Of a stretch of DNA of 64,000 bases, positions 54,893 to 62,711 are shown in pieces; positions within the stretch are counted from its first letter, which is position 1, and every line of letters begins with the position of its first letter. The notes under the pieces were generated by a model, which ran no database searches, had not been told where the DNA came from, and saw only the letters and a program-made list of their open reading frames with translations. Source of the stretch: Saccharomonospora sp. CUA-673 (lineage in GTDB: Bacteria; Actinomycetota; Actinomycetes; Mycobacteriales; Pseudonocardiaceae). A program made the position numbers and the translations under genes. The stretch covers positions 1 to 64,000 of the forward strand of contig NZ_MKKE01000014.1 in the NCBI RefSeq assembly GCF_001942305.1, read 5' to 3'.

Positions 54893-56001
54893 GGCCGGTG
54901 TCGGATGCGTTTCTCGACGCGGTGCGCGGGTCGCACCGCATGTGCGCCCGCGCCCGCGTGTGCCCGCCCGGGCAGACCGGCGTCGACCCCGACGGCGTCG
55001 AAATCCCGATCGTGGCCGGGCAGGTCGAGCAGGACTCGACCGCGGACGTGCGCGCCACCGTCGACCTGACGACCGACGGGTCGTCGTGGACTGCGCGCGT
55101 GGGCGACATGCTCACCCCCTACGGTAACGAGCTGTTCGTCGAGCGCGGGATCGTGTTCGGCAACGGTGATCGCGAGTGGGTGTCGCAGGGTTTCTTCCGG
55201 ATCGAGTCCGTCGAGCAGGACGATGCGCCGCGCGGCCGGGTGCGTGTCGCGGGGTCGGACCGTATGGCCGGCATTATCGACGCCCGTCCGTTGTGGCCTA
55301 TGCAGTTCGGCGGCGGCTCGACCGTCGAGTCGGTGTTCGATTTCCTGGTGCGGGACGTCTACCCCGACGCCGAGATCGTGTTCGACTTCGACGCGTCGGT
55401 GACGCTGCGCTCGGCGCACGTGGTCGAGGACGACCGGTACGGGTTCCTGGCCGACCTCGCCGACGCTCACGGCAAGGTCATGTATTGGGATCACGAGGGC
55501 CGGTTGCGGGTCGAGTCGCCCCCGCCGGCTGACGTGCCGGTCGTCGAGGTCGACTATGGCGAGCGCGGCGTCATGGTGTCCATGTCCCGCGCGCTGAACC
55601 GAGACGGCGTGTACAACGCCGTAGTTGCGCGCGGCGAGGAGGTCGGCGAGCTGCCGCCGGTGTCGGCGGCCGCCTACGACATGGACCCCGATTCGCCGAC
55701 CTACTGGGAGGGCCCGTTCGGGCACGTGCCGCGGTTCTACGCGTCGTCGTTCGTGACCACGGTGCAGCAGGCGCGCGACGCGGCACAGTCGATGCTCGAG
55801 CGCTCGACCGGCCTGCCGCACGAAATGGATCTGACCGCGGTGCCGAATCCGGCGTTGCAGGTGCTCGACCCGGTGCGCGTGGTGTCGCCGGCCGGTGACG
55901 AGGGGGTTCACGTGCTCGAGTCGATCAGTCTCGGCCTGCTCGCCGACGGTGGCATGTCCGCGACGACGAAACTCAAACGACGAGGTGACAGCAATGGCTA
56001 G
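54889..56001 (+). CDS. Minor tail protein, DUF5047-like
   Basis: A 370-residue protein VRPVSDAFLDAVRGSHRMCA ... FFRIESVEQDDAPRGRVRVAG, SDRMAGIIDARPLWPMQ and LEISRALN-like ERGVMVSMSRALNRDGVYNA. It is a known actinophage tail-tip family. It overlaps both neighbours. Probable baseplate hub or receptor-binding complex part. Confidence 0.8.
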   Translation: MRPVSDAFLDAVRGSHRMCARARVCPPGQTGVDPDGVEIPIVAGQVEQDSTADVRATVDLTTDGSSWTARVGDMLTPYGNELFVERGIVFGNGDREWVSQGFFRIESVEQDDAPRGRVRVAGSDRMAGIIDARPLWPMQFGGGSTVESVFDFLVRDVYPDAEIVFDFDASVTLRSAHVVEDDRYGFLADLADAHGKVMYWDHEGRLRVESPPPADVPVVEVDYGERGVMVSMSRALNRDGVYNAVVARGEEVGELPPVSAAAYDMDPDSPTYWEGPFGHVPRFYASSFVTTVQQARDAAQSMLERSTGLPHEMDLTAVPNPALQVLDPVRVVSPAGDEGVHVLESISLGLLADGGMSATTKLKRRGDSNG

Positions 56002-56686
56002 AGACATGGCGTCGGTGCTCGTGCCGCGGCTCGAGCAGGCCGCGCAATCGTCCGATGTGGGCTGGCATACGGGCGTGATCCAGTCGTGGGACGAAATCAC
56101 CGGGCTCAACACGGTGGAGATCGCCGGCACGGTGTTCAACAACGTGCTGGTGTTGTCGACGGGCGCGCCGCAGGCGTACGTGCCGGGCGACGTGGTGATC
56201 GTCCTCCGGATGCGCACGCAGTACTTCATTATGGGCAAGGTGCGCGAACCGGGATATGGCGCCGGCGAGCGCATCGCGTCGGACCGGGTGCCCCATTGGC
56301 AGCAGATCTGGAGCGACTCTTACACGCAGGCTGAGGCGCCCGGACCAGAGGTCACCGTCTATATCGGTTCGTCCCGGCGCGCGCTCGTCATCCACAGTTT
56401 CGAGGCGGTGGTCTCCGGCGACGTCGTCATCACACAGTGGGGGCGAATCGACCAGGCTGTGCAGATCACCGGAGCGTCGAGCCGGCCGCCAGGCACGGCC
56501 GTCACTAACGCGTGGTTGAAGGGCGTGGGCGGTATCGAGTCGACTGTCTCGGCCACGACGTTGGTCACTGCTGCGGATGGGCTGGAGCAGGGGCAGAACA
56601 CGTTCAGTTGTCTCTACCGGTCCGATCGGTCGCCTAATCAAACGACGTCGATCAACAACCGCGTTTTGACCGTTATCCCATTCTAG
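55994..56686 (+). CDS. Tail tip/baseplate protein (230 aa)
   Basis: N-terminal OB-like region (VGWHTGVIQSWDEITGLNTV, GDVVIVLRMRTQYFIMGKVR), then a beta-sandwich with EVTVYIGSSRRALVIHSFEA. The first half is like the gpV/OB adhesion domain at tail tips. Start overlaps the DUF5047-type gene. Confidence 0.68.
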   Translation: MARDMASVLVPRLEQAAQSSDVGWHTGVIQSWDEITGLNTVEIAGTVFNNVLVLSTGAPQAYVPGDVVIVLRMRTQYFIMGKVREPGYGAGERIASDRVPHWQQIWSDSYTQAEAPGPEVTVYIGSSRRALVIHSFEAVVSGDVVITQWGRIDQAVQITGASSRPPGTAVTNAWLKGVGGIESTVSATTLVTAADGLEQGQNTFSCLYRSDRSPNQTTSINNRVLTVIPF

Positions 56687-56699
56687 GAAGGAACCAGCT

Positions 56700-57044
56700 A
56701 TGCCTGTACAGAACCCGGAAATCAACGAGCCGAAGTATACCGCGATTCAGTGGAACGGAGACAACGCCGACGAGGTACAGGCCGCGCTCGGCGGGGCGGG
56801 ATTCGCGCGGTACCACGTGTGTTACGAGGCGTCCCCCGAGTCGTCCCAGGGGCCGAGCTTGTTTCTCGTCCCGTCGTCCTTTGTAGAGCCTGAATTTCTT
56901 CGGGTGAGTCCCGGCGGGTGGATTGTGAGTGCGCCGTATTACGCCGAGGAACACCGGGACTCGATCGGGATGCAGTTCGAAATCATGTCGGACGCCGATT
57001 ACCAGGCGAAGTTCGGGGAACCGGAAGAGGAGGTGTTCCCCTGA
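56700..57044 (+). CDS. Phage hypothetical protein (114 aa), less GC-rich
   Basis: MPVQNPEINEPKYTAIQWNGDN ... FLVPSSFVEPEFLRVSPGGW. Similar in style to small proteins that place ligand or decorate tail tips, but no motif recognised. Preceded by AGGAAGG. Its G+C is visibly lower than neighbours (for example 56870-56960), a sign of a recently acquired gene. Stop overlaps the next ATG. Confidence 0.6.
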   Translation: MPVQNPEINEPKYTAIQWNGDNADEVQAALGGAGFARYHVCYEASPESSQGPSLFLVPSSFVEPEFLRVSPGGWIVSAPYYAEEHRDSIGMQFEIMSDADYQAKFGEPEEEVFP

Positions 57045-57606
57045 TGCCCAGCACACCGAACTACGGGTTTCCGTATCCCGATCTGACCGACCCGCCCGAC
57101 GGGCCGGCCAGATGGGCGCGCTCGCGAACGCAGTCGACGACCAGCTCGAGGCCGCGCAGACCGAGAACCGGCAGGCGCGCGAGCTGTTGATCCCGTACGC
57201 CGACACCATCGCGCTACCGCAGGTGCGGAACCCGACGCGCGCCACCTACAACGATTGGGGAGGCCTGATCACGTTCCCCAACCCGGGCGGCCCCGTCCTG
57301 ATCATGGCGTGGGGGTCCGGGAACGCGACCAACGACGACGCGGGGTCGCAGTTCCGCATGCGTATCGGTATTTCCACAGACGGCGGCTCGTCCTACGCGT
57401 GGGGCAGCCCGGCGGTCGACCAGTCCGGCGGCGGGGCAAGCACCCGCCGCGCCGGTTTCTCGCCTATCCACATGTTGTCCACGTCGGACCCGGCCGCCGG
57501 AATCACCGTGCGCGCCCAGAACTATTGGACCGACTCGAGCAACACGGCTACCGACTTGTCGTTCGACAACGGCCGGATTATCGCGCTCGTGATCCCGCAG
57601 GGGTGA
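57044..57606 (+). CDS. Tail fibre-like protein (frame broken once)
   Basis: Starts ATG 57044 (MPSTPNYGFPYPDLTDPPDG), the typical start of small actinophage tail-fibre/collar proteins. One base restored near 57109 gives PAQMGALANAVDDQLEAAQT. The rest is a trimeric coiled coil (ENRQARELLIPYADTI) and a beta-rich head (RATYNDWGGLITFPNPGGPV, FRMRIGISTDGGSSYAWGSP). Restored length is 187 residues. It likely contacts the host surface. Confidence 0.7.
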
Positions 57607-57609
57607 GAC

Positions 57610-57801
57610 ATGACCACGGCAGGCGAAGGGATGTCTGAACGACTCGCCCGCATAGAGACCAAGCTCGACGCGCTGATCGACCAGCGCACCGACCATGAAC
57701 AACGGCTGCGCAAGCTCGAGCGGTGGGCGTTGATCGTCGCCGTCGGGGCCGGCGCTGGCGGCGGCACGGTCGCGCAACTCGTGCCCGCGATCGGAGGGTG
57801 A
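57610..57801 (+). CDS. XhlA-like holin or membrane-anchored coiled coil (63 aa)
   Basis: MTTAGEGMSERLARIETKLDALIDQRTDHEQRLRKLE is a coiled coil, followed by one membrane helix (WALIVAVGAGAGGGTVAQLV). This hemolysin XhlA layout is known in phage lysis modules and lies right before the endolysin. Confidence 0.72.
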   Translation: MTTAGEGMSERLARIETKLDALIDQRTDHEQRLRKLERWALIVAVGAGAGGGTVAQLVPAIGG

Positions 57802-57804
57802 CAT

Positions 57805-58720
57805 ATGGCGTGGCTTCACCAGCTCGCAGACGTAGCGCGCCGTACCGGATTCCCCGTCGTGGAAGAAAACGGCTGGAGAAACCGAGGCCACGGCGGCATG
57901 GGCAAGGTGCGATCAGTCATCGCCCACCACGACGCCGCACGCCACGACCCCGGCACGTTCAACACCGTGATCCGCGACGGACACAGCAAGCTCGCCGGCC
58001 CGTTGTCGCACTACGCGCTGCGGCGCGACGGCACGATCCACGTCGTCGCGGCCGGCCGCTGCTGGCACGCCGGCGCGAACATCAACCCGCTGATCTACGG
58101 CAACAAGCACGCGATCGGGATCGAGGCCGGTAACGACGGCGTCGGCGAGCCGTGGCCACGCCGCCAGCTCGAGGCGTACGAGGCATTGTGCGCGCGAGCT
58201 GGTGCGCGAGTTCGGCAAGCCACCGAAGCGCGTCCGCGGACACAAGGAGATCGCGCCGGCGCGGAAGATCGACCCCCACGGGATCAACATGCACATGTTC
58301 CGGAACCGGGTCGCTGACTACCTGGCGAGGGGCAACACCGATAGTGAGGAGATTGCAGTGCACGTACCCATGGACCCGGGCGGGACGCTCCGCCCCGGCG
58401 GTGCCGACGGCGTCGCGTGGCGCGCCGTTCCCGTGCCGTTCGTCGGCCGGGAACGCGAGCTGCTGATCAGCCCCGGCGAGGGCGAAGCGGCCGGCGTGCA
58501 CATCGACACGATCAACACGTGGAAGACGATCAACGCCAACCAGGCGGCCGCGCGGTGGGGCGCGTCGACGTCCAACCCCGGCGGGGTCGGTCCGCTCGGC
58601 CGGAACATGTGGGTGCACCGGCACGCTTCGCTGCGCCTGGTGATCCCGCCCGACGTCGGCAAGATCGACGTTGGCTACGCGTCCGACACGTCGTGGTCGC
58701 TGACCGTGGCGCCGATCTGA
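57805..58720 (+). CDS. Endolysin, N-acetylmuramoyl-L-alanine amidase (frame broken once)
   Basis: Amidase_2-type zinc amidase that cuts peptidoglycan at lysis. It has HHDAARHDPGTFNTVIRDGH (first zinc His), SHYALRRDGTIHVVAAGRCW, and YGNKHAIGIEAGNDGVGEPW. After the break near 58195 it continues VREFGKPPKRVRGHKEIAPARKIDPHG with the second His. The break is restored by two bases in a gcgcgc run. A C-terminal ~130 residues (VPMDPGGTLRPGGADGVAWRAV, NTWKTINANQAAARWG) may bind the wall. Restored length is 305 residues. Confidence 0.83.
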
Positions 58721-58734
58721 TGGAGGGCAAGCCC

Positions 58735-58980
58735 ATGTCTGATCGCCTCACCTCGTGGGTGCGCACCGTCGTGCCCGCACTGTGGGCCGCGCTCGTGGCG
58801 TGGTTCGTCGGGCTCGGCCTGCCTGCCGAGTTCGCCGACACGCTCGGCGGGCTCGCCGATGAACTGATCGTCCCGGCCGCCCTCGCCGGCGTGTACGCGC
58901 TCGTGCGCTGGGTTGAGCCGCGGCTGCCGCAGTGGCTCGCCCGGCTGCTGCTCGGCTCGAGCCGGCCGCCGGCCTACTGA
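58735..58980 (+). CDS. Holin
   Basis: An 81-residue protein with two membrane segments (VPALWAALVAWFVGLGLPAEF and LIVPAALAGVYALVRW) and a basic end (RLPQWLARLLLGSSR). It follows the endolysin. ATG 58735 is chosen for the GGAGGGC just upstream; an in-frame ATG at 58720 would add five residues. Confidence 0.77.
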   Translation: MSDRLTSWVRTVVPALWAALVAWFVGLGLPAEFADTLGGLADELIVPAALAGVYALVRWVEPRLPQWLARLLLGSSRPPAY

Positions 58981-58991
58981 CCAACAACGGG

Positions 58992-59033
58992 GACAGCCCC
59001 CGCACTCCCGGGGCTGGGGGTGCGGGGGCTGTC
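58992..59033. terminator. Terminator at the end of the late operon
   Basis: Perfect 14 bp stem GACAGCCCCCGCAC / GTGCGGGGGCTGTC (58992-59005, 59020-59033), 14 bp loop. It separates the late genes from the convergent right-end genes. Confidence 0.9.
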
Positions 59034-59041
59034 TCGGTGTG

Positions 59042-59347
59042 TCATCGGGGGTTGCTGAAACCCCAGTTCGCCAGGGCCTGCCGGATGAAGTCGGCGCCGA
59101 TCTCTTGCGACTCGTCGACACGGCCGCGCACGCGGGCCGGTCGGTCGTCGGGCTGATCGACTACCCGATGCCGCTCGGCGTGCGGATGCTTCCACGAGGC
59201 GCCGCAACCGTTCGGGCAGTCCATCTCGATCGTGCGCAGAACCGACCCATCCGGCGAGGGCTGCTGCCACGACATCGTGCCCGTGCCCTGGCACAGGTCG
59301 CAGGTTTCGTCAGCCGGCGACTTCGCCAATTCCCCCGCAGGTCCCAC
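59042..59347 (-). CDS. DnaJ-type zinc-ribbon protein (101 aa)
   Basis: Contains CDLCQGTG (CxxCxGxG) at residue ~16 and a second pair in CPNGCGASWKHPH, so one zinc site. It also has a charged C-terminal part (VRGRVDESQEIGADFIRQALA). It starts GTG 59347 inside the end of the upstream 36-residue gene, so the two are translated together. Same motif family as the early gene at 37704. Unknown role, possibly interference with host protein folding or transcription. Confidence 0.65.
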   Translation of the reverse strand: MGPAGELAKSPADETCDLCQGTGTMSWQQPSPDGSVLRTIEMDCPNGCGASWKHPHAERHRVVDQPDDRPARVRGRVDESQEIGADFIRQALANWGFSNPR

Positions 59348-59420
59348 AGAAATCCTTCCGGTTCGGTGCGAGTCCCGAGCCGTAGCACGTCGGGCACGTC
59401 TTCATCGGTGGTCCAGCCAT
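59310..59420 (-). CDS. 36-residue DnaJ-type zinc-ribbon peptide
   Basis: A very short gene. From ATG 59420 it reads MAGPPMKTCPTCYGSGLAPN then CGTCGGIGEVAG. It has two CxxCxGxG motifs 13 residues apart, enough for one zinc. It overlaps the downstream zinc protein gene by 38 bp. Its repeat of the motif seen at the left end of the prophage supports that it is real. Confidence 0.65.
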   Translation of the reverse strand: MAGPPMKTCPTCYGSGLAPNRKDFCGTCGGIGEVAG

Positions 59421-59445
59421 AGCAAACCATTCCTTCCGCTTGCTG

Positions 59446-59559
59446 TCAGTACCAGCACGGACACGGTGCGCTCGCGATCAGCATGGCCAGAACCCACACG
59501 ACACCGGCGAGCGTCAGTGCGAGCAGCGTCATCACCACGCGGTATCGGGCCTTACTCAC
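59446..59559 (-). CDS. 37-residue single-pass membrane peptide
   Basis: GTG 59559: VSKARYRVVMTLLALTLAGV then VWVLAMLIASAPCPCWY. It has a basic start, one membrane helix and a CPC end. It heads the small leftward operon and lies just beside the GntR operator sites, so the regulator probably controls it. Could be an exclusion protein of the lysogen (inference). Confidence 0.55.
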   Translation of the reverse strand: MSKARYRVVMTLLALTLAGVVWVLAMLIASAPCPCWY

Positions 59560-59570
59560 GTCCACACCGC

Positions 59571-59634
59571 CAACTGGTCAACACGTCATTACCAGTTGGA
59601 CAGTGGCACACCCCCGGCAAGTGGTCAACACGTC
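59571..59634. promoter_or_regulatory. Operator region of the GntR/UTRA regulator
   Basis: Dyad CAACTGGT...ACCAGTTG (59571-59578 / 59591-59598) plus the 13 bp direct repeat TGGTCAACACGTC at 59575-59587 and 59622-59634. It sits between the leftward membrane-peptide gene and the rightward regulator, so one regulator could control both. Confidence 0.65.
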
Positions 59635-59649
59635 CGTACGGGTGGAACA

Positions 59650-60420
59650 ATGCGGGTGATGGTGGATCGAACGAGTGGTGTTCCGGCGTTTCGGCAGGTC
59701 GCGGCCGATTTGCGCGAGCGCATCGCCGCGGGCGAGCTCACCGCCGGCGCCCGCCTACCGAGTGAACGCGAGCTCGTCGACAGCTACGGCGTGTCGCGGC
59801 CGACCATCCGCGACGCTGTCAACCTGCTGCGCACCGAAGGTGTCGTGGTGGCCGAGCACGGGCGCGGCGTGTTTGTCCGCCGCGCTGCCCAGATTCAACG
59901 ACTCGCCCGCACACGCCTATCCCGCGCCGCCCGAGCGCAGAACAAGGGCGCGTTCCTCGCCGACGCCGCCGAGCAGGGATTCACCCCCACGACGACTGTC
60001 ACGGTGCGGTTCGAGCCGGCCAACGACCGCGTCGCGGGGATCCTTGCCCTCGAGGCCGGCGCCGAGGTGACCGTCCGCGACCGCGTCATGAGCGCCGACG
60101 GACAGGCCGTGCAGCTCGCCGTGTCGCGCCTGCCGCGCGTGTTCACCCGCGGCACGGCCGCCGAGCAGGAAGACACGGGCGCCGGCGGCGTGTACGCCCG
60201 CCTCGAGGAAGCCGGCCACGCCATCGGGACGTATGCCGAGCACGTCGGGTCGCGGATGCCCACACCCGACGAGCTGTCGACGCTGCAACTGCAATCCGGG
60301 ACGCCCGTGATCACCGTGACGCGCGTGGCCTACCGCGAGGACGGAACGCCGCTCGAGGTCAACGACATGACGGTCCCAGCCGACCGATACGGATTGTCCT
60401 ACGAATGGGCCGCCGACTAG
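59650..60420 (+). CDS. GntR/UTRA-family repressor (KorSA-like)
   Basis: A 256-residue regulator. The winged helix (PAFRQVAADLRERIAAGELT, RLPSERELVDSYGVSRPTIRDAVNLL) is followed by a UTRA ligand domain (VTVRDRVMSADGQAVQLAVS to PLEVNDMTVPADRYGLSYEW). This type is typical of KorSA-like repressors of actinobacterial integrative elements such as pSAM2 and less usual in siphoviruses. ATG 59650 lies 15 bp after an operator repeat. Autoregulation and control of the small leftward operon are inferred. Confidence 0.85.
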   Translation: MRVMVDRTSGVPAFRQVAADLRERIAAGELTAGARLPSERELVDSYGVSRPTIRDAVNLLRTEGVVVAEHGRGVFVRRAAQIQRLARTRLSRAARAQNKGAFLADAAEQGFTPTTTVTVRFEPANDRVAGILALEAGAEVTVRDRVMSADGQAVQLAVSRLPRVFTRGTAAEQEDTGAGGVYARLEEAGHAIGTYAEHVGSRMPTPDELSTLQLQSGTPVITVTRVAYREDGTPLEVNDMTVPADRYGLSYEWAAD

Positions 60421-60437
60421 CGCGTCCAGGCGAGGTG

Positions 60438-60533
60438 TCACCACACCCGGTCGTCGGGGTCGCCGCGGTCGGGCGGGTCGGTGGCCAGCCACACGCGCAC
60501 GCGGGCCCACAGTCGGCGTAGCGCGGCGATCAC
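60438..60533 (-). CDS. 31-residue basic peptide
   Basis: GTG 60533 overlaps the stop of the upstream small membrane protein by four bases (GTGA): VIAALRRLWARVRVWLATDP then DRGDPDDRVW. An amphipathic basic helix with an acidic end. Translation coupling supports reality; role unknown. Confidence 0.4.
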   Translation of the reverse strand: MIAALRRLWARVRVWLATDPPDRGDPDDRVW

Positions 60534-60733
60534 TCGTGCACCCGCACGCGCACGCCGTCAACGATCATGTCGGTGAAGATCGACGGGTCGGCCGCGCCCA
60601 TGACGGCGACGACGCCGGCCGCGGCCATGATCGGGTAGCAGATGAGCCGGGTGATGATCCATCGCCGGTCACGGGTGAGTCGCGAGTGTGGGCGGCGGTA
60701 GGCGCGGACGAGCGCTGCGGACAGTTGGGACAC
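60530..60733 (-). CDS. Small membrane protein next to attR (67 aa)
   Basis: MSQLSAALVRAYRRPHSRLTRDRRWIITRLICYPIMAAAGVVAVMG has a basic N-terminal half and one membrane helix, then a short outside part (ADPSIFTDMIVDGVRVRVHE). In the circular phage it would be divergent from the integrase across attP. It is a type seen at the right end of many actinophage genomes. Confidence 0.6.
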   Translation of the reverse strand: MSQLSAALVRAYRRPHSRLTRDRRWIITRLICYPIMAAAGVVAVMGAADPSIFTDMIVDGVRVRVHE

Positions 60734-60772
60734 GTGGGGGGCCTCTCATGCTCGTGAGGCCCAACGTGCCCA

Positions 60773-60991
60773 CTAGGGATGGTTGTGCACGCCCCACCAC
60801 TTCGGCGCGGCGACCTCGCAGCGGCCGGGACGCATGTCGCGCACCATCGGCAGCACCGTCCGGAAGTACGGCACGCGCAGGCACATCGCCGTCGAGAACA
60901 CGCCGCGCCCGAGCGTCGAGCCCGAGAACTTGCGCCACATCGCGTACGTCGCGTTCACGGCCGTGCTCGCCGCCGCATCCACAGAACCCAT
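60773..60991 (-). pseudogene. DUF4442 hotdog-fold protein, N-terminal part (split by prophage)
   Basis: From ATG 60991, MGSVDAAASTAVNATYAMWR to APKWWGVHNHP, then a stop made by phage DNA two codons after the core. It keeps the gene's own promoter but only 71 native residues. The rest (98 codons) is at 34882-35178. The loss probably removes activity, as the hotdog central helix and strands are in the lost part. An upstream in-frame ATG (61021) would add ten residues. Confidence 0.8.
60780..60792. repeat. attR core
   Basis: TGGTTGTGCACGC, same as attL at 35168-35180. The phage arm on its left has CCCACTA (60769-60775), the inverted partner of TAGTGGG beside attL. To the right are host codons of the DUF4442 N-terminal part. 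Together they give attB ending in ...CCGAGG-core-CCCACC.... Confidence 0.9.
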
Positions 60992-61095
60992 GCGGCAGAT
61001 ATTACCCATGAGTAACACCATCGGTCACCCCGCCGCCCGACACCGCCGGACTCGTCTCCGTGGCCCCCACCGCCTGCGCGGACTACGGTGCACCC

Positions 61096-61686
61096 GTGTC
61101 CGAACACAGCCTTCTGCTCATCCGGCACGGCGAGACCGAATGGTCGGCCACCGGCAGGCACACGAGCCGCACCGACCTGCCGCTCACCGGTGTCGGCGAG
61201 CGGCAGGCACACGCGGCGGGTCGCACGTACGCCCTGCTGCACCGCGGCGACGACCCCGCGCTCGTCCTGTCGAGTCCGCGCGAGCGCGCCGTGCGCACCG
61301 CCGAGCTGGTCGGGATCGGTGTCGACGAGCAGTCCGCCGAGCTCGCCGAATGGGACTACGGCGACTACGAGGGCACCACCACCGCCGAGATCCGGCGCAC
61401 CGTCCCCGGTTGGTCGCTGTGGACCGACGGCGCCCCGCACGGCGAGACCCCGGCCGAGGTGGGCGCGCGTGCCGACCGCGTCCTCGACCGCATCCGCGGC
61501 GCGCTCGCCGACGGCGAGGTCGTCCTGATCGGCCACGGCCATTTCACCCGGGTCGTCATCGCCCGCTGGCTCGGCCTGGACGTGGCCGCCGGCGAGCACT
61601 TCCGCGTCGACCCGGCGAGCATCTCCGTGCTCGGCCACGAGCACGGCGCCCCGCAGATCCGCCACCTCAACGTCCCGCCGGCCTGA
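61096..61686 (+). CDS. Histidine phosphatase superfamily protein (acid phosphatase/Gpm2-like)
   Basis: A 196-residue phosphatase. The catalytic motif is LLIRHGETEWSATGRH (RHG His forms the phospho-intermediate), then SSPRERAVRTAEL, and the second His in VVLIGHGHFTRVVIARW. GTG 61096 begins the domain. It heads a block (phosphatase, GNAT, membrane protein, DAG kinase) like the mycobacterial genes next to whiB1. Physiological substrate unknown; the mycobacterial homologue is an acid phosphatase. Confidence 0.88.
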   Translation: MSEHSLLLIRHGETEWSATGRHTSRTDLPLTGVGERQAHAAGRTYALLHRGDDPALVLSSPRERAVRTAELVGIGVDEQSAELAEWDYGDYEGTTTAEIRRTVPGWSLWTDGAPHGETPAEVGARADRVLDRIRGALADGEVVLIGHGHFTRVVIARWLGLDVAAGEHFRVDPASISVLGHEHGAPQIRHLNVPPA

Positions 61687-61726
61687 GCGCTCCACCCCCA
61701 CCGCCCACCGGTGCGATCATGGAGCG

Positions 61727-62203
61727 GTGACCATCCGCCGAGTCCGTCCCCACGACACCGAGGCCGTCGTCGCGCTCGTCCACGCCCTGGCGGCGTACGA
61801 GAAGGCGCCCGACGAATGCCATCTGACGCCGGACCAGCTCCGTGCCGCCCTGTTCGCCGACAAGCCCGCGCTCTACGGCCACGTGGCCGAGATCGACGGT
61901 GAGGTCGTCGGGTTCGCGCTGTGGTTCCTCAACTTCTCCACATGGCGCGGCGTGCACGGCATCTACCTCGAGGACCTGTTCGTGCTGCCCGAGCACCGCG
62001 GCTCGGGGCTCGGCAAGGCCCTGCTGGCGACGCTGGCCGCCGAATGCGTCGACCGTGGCTACGCGCGCCTCGAATGGTGGGTGCTGAACTGGAATCCGGC
62101 GCGGAAGTTCTACGAGTCCCTCGCCGCCGAGGCCATGGACGAGTGGACCGTCTACCGCCTCACCGACGACCCGCTGCGCGCGCTCGCGAACGAGGCCCGC
62201 TGA
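61727..62203 (+). CDS. GNAT-family N-acetyltransferase
   Basis: A 158-residue acetyltransferase of the diamine/thialysine (SAT-like) branch: IRRVRPHDTEAVVALVHALA, GFALWFLNFSTWRGVHGIYL, EDLFVLPEHRGSGLGKALL (acetyl-CoA loop) and ARLEWWVLNWNPARKFYESL. It probably acetylates a polyamine or amino acid. Same strand and 40 bp after the phosphatase. Confidence 0.87.
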   Translation: MTIRRVRPHDTEAVVALVHALAAYEKAPDECHLTPDQLRAALFADKPALYGHVAEIDGEVVGFALWFLNFSTWRGVHGIYLEDLFVLPEHRGSGLGKALLATLAAECVDRGYARLEWWVLNWNPARKFYESLAAEAMDEWTVYRLTDDPLRALANEAR

Positions 62204-62249
62204 CCGGGACCGGGGCTCCGCGGGACTCGGCGCCCCGGAACTCGGCGGC

Positions 62250-62711
62250 TCAGAACTCGTCGCGTTCGCGTTCGGCGGCGCGCCCGGACATGCCGCCGCG
62301 GCGCGCGGCCTCCTCCTCGGTCTCGTCGGGACGCAGCCCGAGGACCCAGGCACGCGAGTCACGACGGAACAGCAGCACGATCACCACGACGCCCGCGATC
62401 ATGATCGGCACGCCGTAGCCCGACTGGTCCGACGGTCCGGTGGCGTACCAGCCGACGCCGATCAGGATCATCGCCACCACCAGGGCGGGCGACCGCGCCC
62501 ACGTCTTGCCCAGCAGCAGTCCGACGGCGCACGCGAGCACCGCGACCCCGAGGATGACGTAGTAGCTGACCTCGGCGATCAGATCCTCGCTCGTGCCGGT
62601 GACCGCGAGGATGAACGCGATCACGAGGAGCCCGACACCGGGCAGCGCCGTGAGCAGTCCGGCATACCGGACCTCGCGGGGCGCGGGAGAGATCTTGTCG
62701 GCGAGCGCCAC
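62250..62711 (-). CDS. Small integral membrane protein (153 aa)
   Basis: Four membrane helices (LLTALPGVGLLVIAFILAVT; YYVILGVAVLACAVGLLLG; ALVVAMILIGVGWYATG; GVPIMIAGVVVIVLLF), then a charged tail (LRPDETEEEAARRGGMSGR). It is the counterpart in place of the conserved membrane protein beside the DAG kinase in mycobacteria. Function unknown. Convergent with the GNAT gene and divergent from the kinase. Confidence 0.8.
   Translation of the reverse strand: MALADKISPAPREVRYAGLLTALPGVGLLVIAFILAVTGTSEDLIAEVSYYVILGVAVLACAVGLLLGKTWARSPALVVAMILIGVGWYATGPSDQSGYGVPIMIAGVVVIVLLFRRDSRAWVLGLRPDETEEEAARRGGMSGRAAERERDEF

Larger units (their letters stand above)
35168..60792. mobile_element. Compact siphovirus-type prophage integrated by a serine integrase
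   Basis: A 25.6 kb element bounded by a 13 bp identical core (TGGTTGTGCACGC at 35168 and 60780). It contains, in order, a large serine integrase, repressor/Cro region, methyltransferase, recombinase, replication gene, Holliday junction resolvase, HNH, small and large terminase, HK97-type head genes, tail genes, endolysin and holin. The structural module is complete in kind. Gene breaks inside it are all of the lost-base type also seen in host genes, so it may well be inducible. Nearly all genes are on the + strand; exceptions are the repressor, a small coiled-coil gene and the right-end small genes. Confidence 0.95.
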
